Source of the DNA: Parvularculaceae bacterium
GTDB lineage: Bacteria; Pseudomonadota; Alphaproteobacteria; Caulobacterales; Parvularculaceae
Assembly (NCBI GenBank): GCA_013389125.1
Contig: JACADX010000163.1
Span: 1-5,472 of the forward strand
Reading direction: 5' to 3'
Length of the DNA: 5,472 nucleotides
This document shows, in pieces, positions 1-5,472 of the stretch (positions within the stretch are counted from its first letter, which is position 1; every line of letters begins with the position of its first letter). The position numbers and the translations under genes were made by a program. The notes beneath the pieces were generated by a model that was not told where the DNA came from, did no database searches, and saw only the letters and a list, made by a program, of their open reading frames with translations.

Positions 1-1
1 C

Positions 2-106
2 TGCCGCCTCAAAGACTTCCGGCGCATCGCAACCCGCTACGACAAGCTCGCCCGCAACTTCCTCGCCGCCGTTCAGCTCACAGCGACCGTCTGCTACTGG
101 TTATGA
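2..106 (+). CDS. IS5-family transposase, C-terminal fragment (5' end outside window)
   Basis: Thirty-four codons in frame 2 end at a TGA stop (104-106). The peptide has the typical closing segment of IS5-family DDE transposases: an RLKDFRRIATRYDK stretch at residues 2-15 of the fragment, then LARNFLAAV and a hydrophobic tail ending in YWL. In this family the catalytic Glu lies a few residues before RLK, so it should sit just off the left edge. The basic helix seen here carries the downstream Arg/Lys residues of the Y-R-E-K signature. The protein catalyses cut-and-paste transposition of its own element. The stop codon overlaps the start of the right terminal repeat, a compact arrangement usual in small IS elements. 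Whether the transposase is intact cannot be judged, because most of it is not shown. Confidence 0.9.
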   Translation, partial: CRLKDFRRIATRYDKLARNFLAAVQLTATVCYWL

Positions 107-116
107 GTCTGGACCC
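105..116. repeat. Candidate right terminal inverted repeat of the IS5-family element
   Basis: The bases GAGTCTGGACCC follow immediately on the transposase stop codon and sit at the point where the reading frame changes from transposase to membrane-protein sequence. By position this is the right inverted repeat. The expected left end would begin GGGTCCAGACTC. The left partner is not in the window, so the exact length is inferred. Sharing bases with the TGA stop means the coding region runs into the repeat. Confidence 0.6.
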
Positions 117-406
117 TAGTTCTGTTCGCAGTCTTGAGTGGAGACGGAACGGCGGTTCTTACGCAGTCCGCCGTCGCGGCCGGGTTCATCGCGGTCGCGC
201 TGGTCGGCCATCGCGCCGGAATCGCCTTGGTCGCCGCAGGGATCGCCGCCCATGGGGTCTATGATTTCGCTTACGCGACGCTTGGACTTGACCATGGCGC
301 GCCGCAATGGTGGCCGGCGTTTTGCGGCGCTGTCGATATCGTGCTCGCCGCGGCGGCGATGGTCGGGCTGAAACGCAAGACAGCGCCGGCATCGCCCGCG
401 TCATAG
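117..406 (+). pseudogene. 5'-truncated small integral membrane protein, interrupted by the IS element
   Basis: A stop-free stretch of 95 codons runs from 119 to 403 and ends at TAG (404-406). It lies in the same frame as the transposase and is separated from it only by the transposase stop. Hydrophobic segments appear at the very start (VLFAVL), at TQSAVAAGFIAVALVG, at AGIALVAAGIAAHGVYDF and at the C-terminal AVDIVLAAAAMVGL, followed by a basic KRK tail. The motif HGVYDFAY ... WWPAFCGAVDIV is typical of a family of uncharacterised multi-spanning bacterial membrane proteins, from memory of similar sequences. The only start in the fragment is a TTG at 134 with no convincing Shine-Dalgarno. The sequence before it is hydrophobic and in frame, so this reads as the C-terminal half of a gene whose head lies on the far side of the IS. 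No enzymatic function is suggested. Its end is 33 bp from the convergent phosphatase stop. Confidence 0.65.
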
Positions 407-439
407 CGTCGGACGCCGAATATCGCCGGCGCAACTCTC

Positions 440-1984
440 CTACTTGCCGTCATCCGCCCTCTTTCGGAGCCGCAACGCATCGTCAATGACGTGAAAGACG
501 TAGTTCTGCTCGACGACGCCGCCAAAGAGATAGGCGCGCGGCCCTTTCGCGTAGATCGTCACATCCTGGCCGCCATGCGTTTCAGAGCGGTTCGGGATCG
601 TCGATTGCTGCTTGTAGTTGACGTCGGCGACTTCCTCCCGCGTCGGCTCGTGACGCTCGCCGGTCTTCTGCTGGCCGAGCAAGATGGCGCCTGGTCCCAT
701 TGCATAGCCGAGCGTCGTATAGGTCTTCCCGTCGCCGGCGAGCGCATAACCGTCGCGCTGGTTCTCGGATTCAGGCGTGGCGGTGACAAGTCCGAGAATG
801 TCGTTTCCTTTGCGGGGATAGCCGGCGAACGTCATCGTGTGTCCGTGGTCCGCGGTGACGATGATCAGCGTGTCCTTGTCGCTCGTCATCTCGTCCGCGG
901 CGGCGACCGCCTCAGCGAAGATCTGTGCGTCCTTGAGCGCGCGCGCCGCATTGCCGGCGTGATGCGCGTGATCGACGCGTCCGCCTTCAACCACCAAAAG
1001 GAAGCCGTCCTTGTCCGTCCGCAAGATCTCGATCGCCTTCCGCGTCATTTCGACGAGAGATGGTTCGCCGGCCGCATCGGTTTCGCGATCCGTTTCGTAT
1101 TTCATTACGGTAGGCTCAAAGAGGCCGAGCGCCTTCGGCGACGTCGCCGGATCAAGCGCATTGAAACCCTCCCGGTTCCAGACGTAGGGACGATTATTGC
1201 CTTTCTTCGTCCACTCCTCAGTCAGATTGCGGCCGTCGCGGCGCGCGCCCTTCGCGTCCTCATATTCCGGATCAAGCGTTTCCGCCGGCAGGAACGGCGC
1301 GCGCCCGCCGCCGAGCACGACTTCGAGGCCGTCGCCGTCCGAAAACTCGATGAGCTGCCGCGCGATGTCCTTGCACCCGCCTTCGACTGCTTCCGGCGGC
1401 AGGGCGGCGTCGGTCTGCCAGCTGCGATCCGCCGCGTGCGCATAGACGGCGGCCGGCGTTGCGTCCGTGATGAGCGAAGTCGAAACCACGCCAGTCGCCA
1501 ATCCGGCGCGTTCGGACAATTCACCGAGCGTCGACACGAAAGCCGTCTTCGCTGATTCGCAGTCGCCTGTTCTGACCGCGTCGCTCAACGCAACAACGCC
1601 GATTTTCGTCTTCACCCCGGTCGTCATCGCCGACATCGTGCCGGCGCTGTCGGGCGTTTGCGCATCCGTATTGTAGGTCTTCGCCATCGCAAGATGGGGA
1701 AACCGTTCGAAGGAAAGGAAGTTCTCCTCGCCTTCCTCGCCGCGCGTCTGGCCGTCGTAAATGCGCGCGGCCGCGACTGTCGTCGGGTCCATGCCGTCGG
1801 CGACAAAGAGGATGACGTTTCTGGCGAGCTTCTTATTGGCCTTTACAGCCCGGCGCGCCGCAAGTGTTGACTGACCGTCCTCGAAATAGCGGTCTTTTTC
1901 GACGGGCGCCGGCTCGGCGGCGAACAAGGGCGCGGAAAGGGCGGAAAGGGCGGCGGCGAGAGCGAGGCGAGGGCGCAAAGTCAT
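440..1984 (-). CDS. phoA: Secreted PhoA-type alkaline phosphatase
   Basis: This 514-residue enzyme hydrolyses phosphate monoesters in the periplasm to release inorganic phosphate. Residues 1-23 form a signal peptide (basic start, Ala/Leu core, cleavage near LFA-A). Family landmarks follow in order: VADGM with metal ligand D63; nucleophile S113 in PDSAG; D174 and T176 in DATPAA (matching E. coli D153/T155); phosphate-binding R187 (R166); E333, D338 and H342 in the EGGRVDHAHH block (E322, D327, H331); D379-H380 in TADHGH (D369-H370); and H470 in ETHGG (H412). All direct metal and catalytic residues are present, so it should be active. E. coli K328 is replaced by H339. The start at 1984 is chosen because a GGGAG lies 6 nt upstream and the signal peptide begins there. 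The upstream Met codons reaching 2116 would add a charged 44-residue extension overlapping the divergent acylase gene. Only two cysteines (C142, C204) are present. A weak Pho-box-like site lies upstream. Confidence 0.95.
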   Translation of the reverse strand: MTLRPRLALAAALSALSAPLFAAEPAPVEKDRYFEDGQSTLAARRAVKANKKLARNVILFVADGMDPTTVAAARIYDGQTRGEEGEENFLSFERFPHLAMAKTYNTDAQTPDSAGTMSAMTTGVKTKIGVVALSDAVRTGDCESAKTAFVSTLGELSERAGLATGVVSTSLITDATPAAVYAHAADRSWQTDAALPPEAVEGGCKDIARQLIEFSDGDGLEVVLGGGRAPFLPAETLDPEYEDAKGARRDGRNLTEEWTKKGNNRPYVWNREGFNALDPATSPKALGLFEPTVMKYETDRETDAAGEPSLVEMTRKAIEILRTDKDGFLLVVEGGRVDHAHHAGNAARALKDAQIFAEAVAAADEMTSDKDTLIIVTADHGHTMTFAGYPRKGNDILGLVTATPESENQRDGYALAGDGKTYTTLGYAMGPGAILLGQQKTGERHEPTREEVADVNYKQQSTIPNRSETHGGQDVTIYAKGPRAYLFGGVVEQNYVFHVIDDALRLRKRADDGK

Positions 1985-1990
1985 GGCTAT

Positions 1991-1995
1991 CTCCC
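1991..1995 (-). promoter_or_regulatory. Shine-Dalgarno that fixes the phosphatase start
   Basis: On the minus strand GGGAG lies 6 nt before the ATG at 1984, a normal spacing. It supports the signal-peptide start over the longer open frame that begins at 2116. Confidence 0.75.
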
Positions 1996-2004
1996 GGGAT
2001 GCGA

Positions 2005-2020
2005 GGCGATCTGCATCGCC
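2005..2020. other. Hairpin in the phosphatase leader region
   Basis: GGCGAT (2005-2010) and ATCGCC (2015-2020) are perfect inverted copies around the 4-nt loop CTGC. Two more pairs (2003-2004 with 2022-2023) can form if G2021 is bulged. It sits 9 bp upstream of the phosphatase Shine-Dalgarno, so it could be a leader RNA stem or a protein-binding dyad. Short GC-rich dyads also occur by chance in such DNA, so function is uncertain. Confidence 0.35.
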
Positions 2021-2088
2021 GTCTCGAAAATCGCGCCAAAACAAAGCATGATCGGCGGCGGATTGGTATCGGCTTTTCATAAGGGGGC

Positions 2089-2106
2089 GCGACAGTTTCA
2101 TGACCA
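2089..2106 (-). promoter_or_regulatory. Weak Pho-box-like sequence facing the phosphatase gene
   Basis: On the minus strand, TGGTCAT-GAAA-CTGTCGC matches the PhoB direct-repeat layout (CTGTCAT, 4-nt spacer, CTGTCAT) at 5 of 7 positions in each half. A TATGAA (2081-2076) follows after 7 nt as a possible -10 element; E. coli phoA has about 10 nt at this point. The site is about 105 bp from the phosphatase ATG and covers the start codon of the divergent acylase. The match is imperfect and could be chance. PhoB control of a phoA gene is established for the family but is only inferred here. Confidence 0.25.
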
Positions 2107-4280
2107 AGGGACGCAATTTCGGGGCGCTTCGCTGGGCCGGCCTTCTCGTCCTTGCCGCAGCCGCCGGAGCGGCGTTCTGGTTGAAAACGCCGTCGCCGGC
2201 GCCCTTTGACGCGAGCGCGGCGCTTGATGCGGCGAAGTCCTATGACGTCCGCATTATCCGAGACAGATGGGGCGTCCCGCATGTTTATGGTTCCCGCGAC
2301 GCCGATGTCGCTTTCGGTCTTGCCTATGCGCATGCGGAAGACGACTGGAAAACGATTGAAGAGGTCATCCTCTTCGCGCGCGGCGGGCTTGCCCGTCGCA
2401 CCGGCAAGGACGGGGCCGTCACGGATTATCTCATCGCCGCGCTCGGCGTCTGGAACGATATTAACAGAAAATATGAAACGGATCTCACGCCGGAAACGCA
2501 CGCGATGCTTGAGGGTTATGCGGCGGGAATCAATCTCTGGTGCGCGGAGGATCGCACGCGCTGCGCGTCAGGCGTCGCTCCCGTCTCCGCCAAGGACATT
2601 GTCGCCGGCTTCGTTTCGCGAACGCCGTTCTTCTACGGGCTCGACGGCGAACTGAAGAAGCTGTTTGAGGCGGAACCCGGGAAGCAGGCGGCGCTGACAA
2701 GGGTTCGCGAAGCGTTCCTCCGCGTCGCCCCGGGCGTCGAGCTCGGCTCGAATGCGATTGCGGTCGCGCCTTCGCGGTCCAGCGATGCGCATACGCGTCT
2801 GATGGTGAACTCGCATCAGCCTTATTCGGGACCGGTCGCATGGTACGAGGCGCGCCTCAAATCGAACGAAGGCTGGGACATGATCGGCGGCGTTTTTCCG
2901 GGTTCGCCGGTCATCCTTCACGGCGCAGGCCCCAATCTCGGCTGGGCGCACACGGTGAACGCGCCGGACCTTGTCGATATTTACGCGCTCGAAGTCGACG
3001 ACGCGAAGAAGCCGACGAAATACAGAATGGATGGCGAATGGCGCCCGCTCGAGCGATCGCACGTCACCTTGCGCGTAAAGCTTGTTGGGCCCTTCTCGCT
3101 GCCTGTGACGCGCGACGTCTATCGTTCCGCGCATGGTCCTGTCTTTGTCGCGAAAAACGGCGTTTTCGCGGTCGCCTATGGCGGGCAGGGCGATATCGGC
3201 GCCGTCGAGCAATGGTTCGGCATGAACAAGGCGGCGTCCTTCGCGGGCTGGCGGCGTGCGATGTCGCGCCAGTCGATACCGAGCTTAAACGCCGTCTACG
3301 CCGACAAATCCGGCATGATCGCCTATTACTACAATGCGGCTCTCCCGATCAGGAGCGAGAACGCCGACTGGTCGGGCGTCGTCGACGGATCGCGGAGCGA
3401 TCTCTTATGGACGGGCGTCAGACCCTTCGGCTCAGCGCCCCATATCGTCGCGCCGGCTTCCGGCTATGTCGTTAACGCCAATCACTCGCCGTTCGACGCC
3501 TCGGCGCCGGGCGACAACCCGATGGAAGCGGACTTCCCGCCGCATTTCGGCGTCGACCGCAACACGACCAACCGCGGGATCAGGATACAGGCGCTTTACG
3601 GCGCCGATCCCCAGATTGATGCGGACGAATTCGTCTCTTATAAATTTGACCATCAGTACGCGGCGAATTCTCGCCTGCGCCTGCTGATCGCCGGGCTCGT
3701 CGCGGACCCGGCGCTTGCAAGCGATCCGGAAACCGCCGAGGCGGCGGCGCTTCTTAAAGGCTGGGACGGGTCGACGGCGCAAGAGGATCGCGCCGCGGCG
3801 CTCGCGGTCCGCATCGGCTACCTCAATCTCGGCTATCGACTGATCGGCGCGATCGATCCGATTGAAGAGCCGGATCCCGCAAGCGCGCTTCGCCGCGCGG
3901 TGCGCGAACTCAAAACCGGATTCGGCCGCATCGACCCGCAATGGGGCGAGGCGGTGCAATTGAAGCGCGGCGCGGTCAGCCTCGGGCTGAACGGAGGGCC
4001 CGACATCCTGCGCGCCGTCTATCCGACCGGAACGCCGGAAGAGGGGACGCAGGCGTCCGCCGGCGGCGACACCTATATTCTCTATGCGGATTGGCCGACC
4101 GACGGCGGCGCGCCGCTAATCCGCACGATTCACCAGTTCGGTTCTGCGACGCTCGATCAGAAGTCGCCGCATTACGCCGACCAGGCGCCGCTCTTCGCCG
4201 GCGAGGATTGGAAGACGCCGGCGATGACGCTCGAAGGGGTCCTAGCCGAAGCGACGCGCGATTACCGGCCGGGGCGCTAG
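2100..4280 (+). CDS. Penicillin-acylase-family Ntn hydrolase (periplasmic amide acylase)
   Basis: This 726-residue precursor belongs to the penicillin acylase superfamily, which includes penicillin and aculeacin acylases and acyl-homoserine-lactone acylases such as PvdQ and QuiP. These enzymes cleave side-chain amide bonds after self-processing into alpha and beta chains. Residues 10-28 form a hydrophobic export signal or N-terminal anchor. The alpha region carries the family motif RDRWGVPHVYG and LAYAHAEDDW (residues 54-83). The autocleavage point is G216-S217, and S217 (codon 2748-2750) becomes the N-terminal nucleophile. Counting S217 as beta-1, H239 falls at beta-23 and V286 at beta-70, the active-site positions known in PvdQ. 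Catalytic Asn is N461 (or N459) in VVNANHSPF. The precursor is complete and slightly shorter than PvdQ-type enzymes. The ATG at 2100 is the only start: an in-frame stop lies at 2049-2051 with no other start codon between. AAGGGGG (2081-2087) is a rather distant Shine-Dalgarno, 12 nt away. The acylated substrate cannot be read from sequence. It is divergent from the phosphatase and convergent with the MipA-type gene. Confidence 0.93.
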   Translation: MTKGRNFGALRWAGLLVLAAAAGAAFWLKTPSPAPFDASAALDAAKSYDVRIIRDRWGVPHVYGSRDADVAFGLAYAHAEDDWKTIEEVILFARGGLARRTGKDGAVTDYLIAALGVWNDINRKYETDLTPETHAMLEGYAAGINLWCAEDRTRCASGVAPVSAKDIVAGFVSRTPFFYGLDGELKKLFEAEPGKQAALTRVREAFLRVAPGVELGSNAIAVAPSRSSDAHTRLMVNSHQPYSGPVAWYEARLKSNEGWDMIGGVFPGSPVILHGAGPNLGWAHTVNAPDLVDIYALEVDDAKKPTKYRMDGEWRPLERSHVTLRVKLVGPFSLPVTRDVYRSAHGPVFVAKNGVFAVAYGGQGDIGAVEQWFGMNKAASFAGWRRAMSRQSIPSLNAVYADKSGMIAYYYNAALPIRSENADWSGVVDGSRSDLLWTGVRPFGSAPHIVAPASGYVVNANHSPFDASAPGDNPMEADFPPHFGVDRNTTNRGIRIQALYGADPQIDADEFVSYKFDHQYAANSRLRLLIAGLVADPALASDPETAEAAALLKGWDGSTAQEDRAAALAVRIGYLNLGYRLIGAIDPIEEPDPASALRRAVRELKTGFGRIDPQWGEAVQLKRGAVSLGLNGGPDILRAVYPTGTPEEGTQASAGGDTYILYADWPTDGGAPLIRTIHQFGSATLDQKSPHYADQAPLFAGEDWKTPAMTLEGVLAEATRDYRPGR

Positions 4281-4320
4281 AGCTTCGCGCGAAATTTCGG
4301 AATCGGGGCGCTCGCTCTAG
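4277..4320. repeat. Palindromic intergenic repeat bordered by CTAGAGC / GCTCTAG
   Basis: CTAGAGC (4277-4283) and its exact inverse GCTCTAG (4314-4320) border a 44-bp unit. Inside are two overlapping perfect palindromes, TTCGCGCGAA (4284-4293) and CGAAATTTCG (4290-4299). Intergenic palindromes with CTAGAGC/GCTCTAG ends are abundant in many alphaproteobacterial genomes, so this is probably a member of such a family. The acylase TAG stop (4278-4280) lies within the left border. Another GCTCTAG occurs at 4375-4381, so the original unit may have been longer (4277-4381) or duplicated. Confidence 0.55.
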
Positions 4321-4332
4321 TCATTGTTCGTC

Positions 4333-4376
4333 GCGGCGTTTACGCGCTGAACCGCGCACGCTTCAGCGCACGCCGC
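4333..4376. other. GC-rich two-part hairpin downstream of the acylase gene
   Basis: An inner perfect 8-bp stem, GCGCTGAA (4344-4351) with TTCAGCGC (4362-4369), closes a 10-nt loop. An outer 6-bp stem, GCGGCG (4333-4338) with CGCCGC (4371-4376), is separated from it by an asymmetric internal loop. It lies 53 bp past the acylase stop and could slow or end acylase transcription or protect the mRNA 3' end. No T-run follows on the plus strand, so a classical Rho-independent terminator is not supported. Confidence 0.45.
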
Positions 4377-4398
4377 TCTAGATTGGGAATATCTCGTC

Positions 4399-4421
4399 AA
4401 AAGGGCCGCGCATCGCGGACC
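4399..4421 (-). terminator. Possible Rho-independent terminator of the MipA-type gene
   Basis: On the minus strand, CCGCG-ATG-CGCGG (4418-4406) forms a 5-bp all-GC stem. It can be extended past one mismatch by two G-C pairs (4421-4420 with 4404-4403) and is followed directly by TTTT (4402-4399). It starts 84 nt after the MipA-type stop codon. The stem and the T-run are both short, so termination would be modest. Confidence 0.4.
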
Positions 4422-4505
4422 ATGATCGCCGGTCGGCGGTTTCGTCGTCTCCGACCCGGCCTTCAAGCTCGAAGGAAACCGGAAGAAACGGCGGCGTCGA
4501 TCCTG

Positions 4506-5456
4506 CTAATCCCGCCACTTGAAATTGAATTCGCGCATGATGTGGAACCCGGCGATGTACTGGTTCTGGTCGCCGTAGGTCTCGATGATCGGCGTGTTCG
4601 CGAACTCCGGCAGGATATAGCGGTAGGAAACGTAGGGGTTCAGCGACCAGCGCTTCATGATGTTAATGTAGGCGTTAAGGCTCCCGCCGACATCGCGAAT
4701 GCCGCGGCCCGCGTCATAAACCGGAAGGCCCGATGCGGCGGACTGCGCCGGCGTCACTGAGAAATAGGTGTCAGCGTAAGAGTCGCCGATCCATGTCGCG
4801 TTTCCTGAAACAGACGTCGATACGCGGCCGAATCGGAAAAGCAGAAAAGTGCCGGCTGCGTCGACGCTGAGGCCGTCATGGCCGCCGACGACGCCCTTTC
4901 GGATCTTCGCGCGGAAGAGAAAGCGGTCGACGAATTTGGTCGCCGCAAAGCCGCCGACTTCGAACGTATGGTCGATGTCGCCGAGGCCGGTGAGCGCCGC
5001 ATTGTCGTCCTCGTCGCGATCGCCGACGAGGCGAATCGACGGGCCGAAGCTGAATCCGGAAAAGCCGAAGAGCGCGATGTCGGCGCCGTCATTGTCGAGG
5101 AACACGAAGTTCCTGAATTTCACGTAGACTTCAGGATCAGCGCGCCATTCGAAGTCGTCCGAGCCGAAATAGTCCGGGCGGTACTCCGGCCCGACGCCGA
5201 TCGAGAGATCAGTGTTGGACGGGGCGAGAAAGGTGAAAACGCCGACGAAGTCGCGAAGCGGGCGCCATTTTTTGTCTTGATCGAACTCGTCGTCGCTGGT
5301 GACGCGCGGCCGGTCGACCGTTGGCGAGGGGCGCTTTTCGCCGAAAATCGGATCGAGCCGCGGCTCGTCAATCTGCTGCTGGGCGAACGCCTGCGCTGCC
5401 GTCAAAACCGTCGTTCCGCTGAGGAGAACCGCCGCCAACCGCAACATCGTCTTCAC
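4506..5456 (-). CDS. MipA/OmpV-family outer-membrane beta-barrel protein
   Basis: This 316-residue protein resembles MipA (MltA-interacting protein) and OmpV, outer-membrane barrels that in E. coli are linked to the murein hydrolase/synthase scaffold. Residues 1-25 are a signal peptide ending AQAFA before QQQ. Residues 26-70 form a polar, proline- and charge-rich linker. The barrel region carries family features: GVGPEYRPDYFGSDD (87-101), KGVVGGHDGLSVD (187-199), SYADTYFSV (226-234), the hallmark QSAASGLPVYDAGRGIRDVGGSL (238-260, split here by position only), then WSLNPYVSYRYILPE and a final strand IAGFHIMREF (301-310). The start is the GTG at 5456-5454, placed 7 nt after a strong GGAGGAG; the ATG three codons later is too far from that site. 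The protein ends NFKWRD rather than on the aromatic residue common in barrel C-termini. The gene is convergent with the acylase. Its role here is inferred from the family and is not shown by context. Confidence 0.9.
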   Translation of the reverse strand: MKTMLRLAAVLLSGTTVLTAAQAFAQQQIDEPRLDPIFGEKRPSPTVDRPRVTSDDEFDQDKKWRPLRDFVGVFTFLAPSNTDLSIGVGPEYRPDYFGSDDFEWRADPEVYVKFRNFVFLDNDGADIALFGFSGFSFGPSIRLVGDRDEDDNAALTGLGDIDHTFEVGGFAATKFVDRFLFRAKIRKGVVGGHDGLSVDAAGTFLLFRFGRVSTSVSGNATWIGDSYADTYFSVTPAQSAASGLPVYDAGRGIRDVGGSLNAYINIMKRWSLNPYVSYRYILPEFANTPIIETYGDQNQYIAGFHIMREFNFKWRD

Positions 5457-5463
5457 TTCAACA

Positions 5464-5470
5464 CTCCTCC
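5464..5470 (-). promoter_or_regulatory. Strong Shine-Dalgarno supporting a GTG start
   Basis: Minus-strand GGAGGAG lies 7 nt before the GTG at 5456. This decides the start in favour of GTG over the in-frame ATG at codon 4, which would be 16 nt from the site. The promoter lies beyond the window edge. Confidence 0.8.
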
Positions 5471-5472
5471 GC

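Larger units (their letters stand above)
1..116 (+). mobile_element. 3' end of an IS5-family insertion sequence (partial)
   Basis: Only the right end of the element is inside the window. It consists of the C-terminal codons of an IS5-type transposase followed directly by a candidate terminal inverted repeat ending near base 116. The next bases complete a CTAG tetranucleotide (116-119), which resembles the YTAR/CTAG-type targets used by much of the IS5 family. The exact boundary and target duplication cannot be fixed without the left end. The element has landed in a membrane-protein gene whose remainder continues to 406. Family assignment rests on the transposase tail. Confidence 0.85.

Noticed and set aside
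406..431. Small palindromes (GCGTC-G-GACGC, CGCCGGCG) between the membrane remnant and the phosphatase stop
   Set aside because: Loops are too short or stems too weak and no T-run follows on either strand, so a terminator is not supported.
491..1555. Long plus-strand open frame (354 codons) opposite the phosphatase gene
   Set aside because: It is a GC-rich antisense shadow of a gene with every family motif intact. Its product is Arg/Val-rich with no recognisable domain.
1985..2116. 44-residue N-terminal extension of the phosphatase starting at 2116
   Set aside because: The extension is charged, overlaps the acylase start and would bury the signal peptide. The ATG at 1984 has a well-placed GGGAG.
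1833..2501. Minus-strand open frame of 222 codons spanning the divergent intergenic region
   Set aside because: It overlaps the 5' ends of two well-supported genes and their control region and has an Arg-rich, low-complexity product.
2568..3212. Minus-strand open frame of 214 codons inside the acylase gene
   Set aside because: It is a shadow frame of high Arg content without motifs, inside a fully intact acylase.
4383..4760. Plus-strand open frame of 125 codons entering the MipA-type gene
   Set aside because: It is mostly antisense to a convincing outer-membrane protein gene and has no Shine-Dalgarno or domain.
1..5472. A novel multi-gene defence, toxin or biosynthetic system
   Set aside because: All intact genes belong to well-known families, face different directions and are not translationally coupled. 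No unexplained conserved gene cluster is visible.

Overview
The window looks like part of an alphaproteobacterial chromosome. The DNA is GC-rich, with strong G/C preference at third codon positions, and the encoded families (secreted PhoA-type alkaline phosphatase, penicillin-acylase-type Ntn hydrolase, MipA/OmpV outer-membrane protein, IS5-family transposase) are common together in free-living Gram-negative alphaproteobacteria. The genus cannot be fixed from the sequence alone.

Layout. At the left edge (1-116) is the 3' end of an IS5-family insertion sequence: the last 34 codons of its transposase and its right terminal repeat. It abuts a headless membrane-protein gene (about 117-406), which appears to have been cut by the insertion. 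Next, reading leftward, is a complete alkaline phosphatase gene (440-1984). A 115-bp intergenic gap (1985-2099) separates it from a divergent 726-residue penicillin-acylase-family Ntn hydrolase gene (2100-4280). A 225-bp non-coding stretch (4281-4505) follows. It holds a CTAGAGC/GCTCTAG-bordered palindromic repeat, a GC-rich hairpin and a terminator-like hairpin for the next gene. The right part (4506-5456) is a complete leftward MipA/OmpV-family outer-membrane protein gene, with its Shine-Dalgarno at the window edge.

How the genes fit together. All three intact genes encode envelope proteins: a periplasmic phosphatase, a periplasmic acylase and an outer-membrane beta-barrel. The phosphatase and acylase share one short divergent control region, which contains a weak Pho-box-like sequence facing the phosphatase gene. 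The acylase and MipA genes converge. The context suggests an envelope or nutrient-hydrolysis neighbourhood, but no operon ties the genes together. I see no tRNA, rRNA, CRISPR array, riboswitch or undescribed multi-gene system. The most informative oddities are the IS-truncated membrane gene, the substituted second-shell metal residue in the phosphatase, and the structured acylase-MipA spacer.
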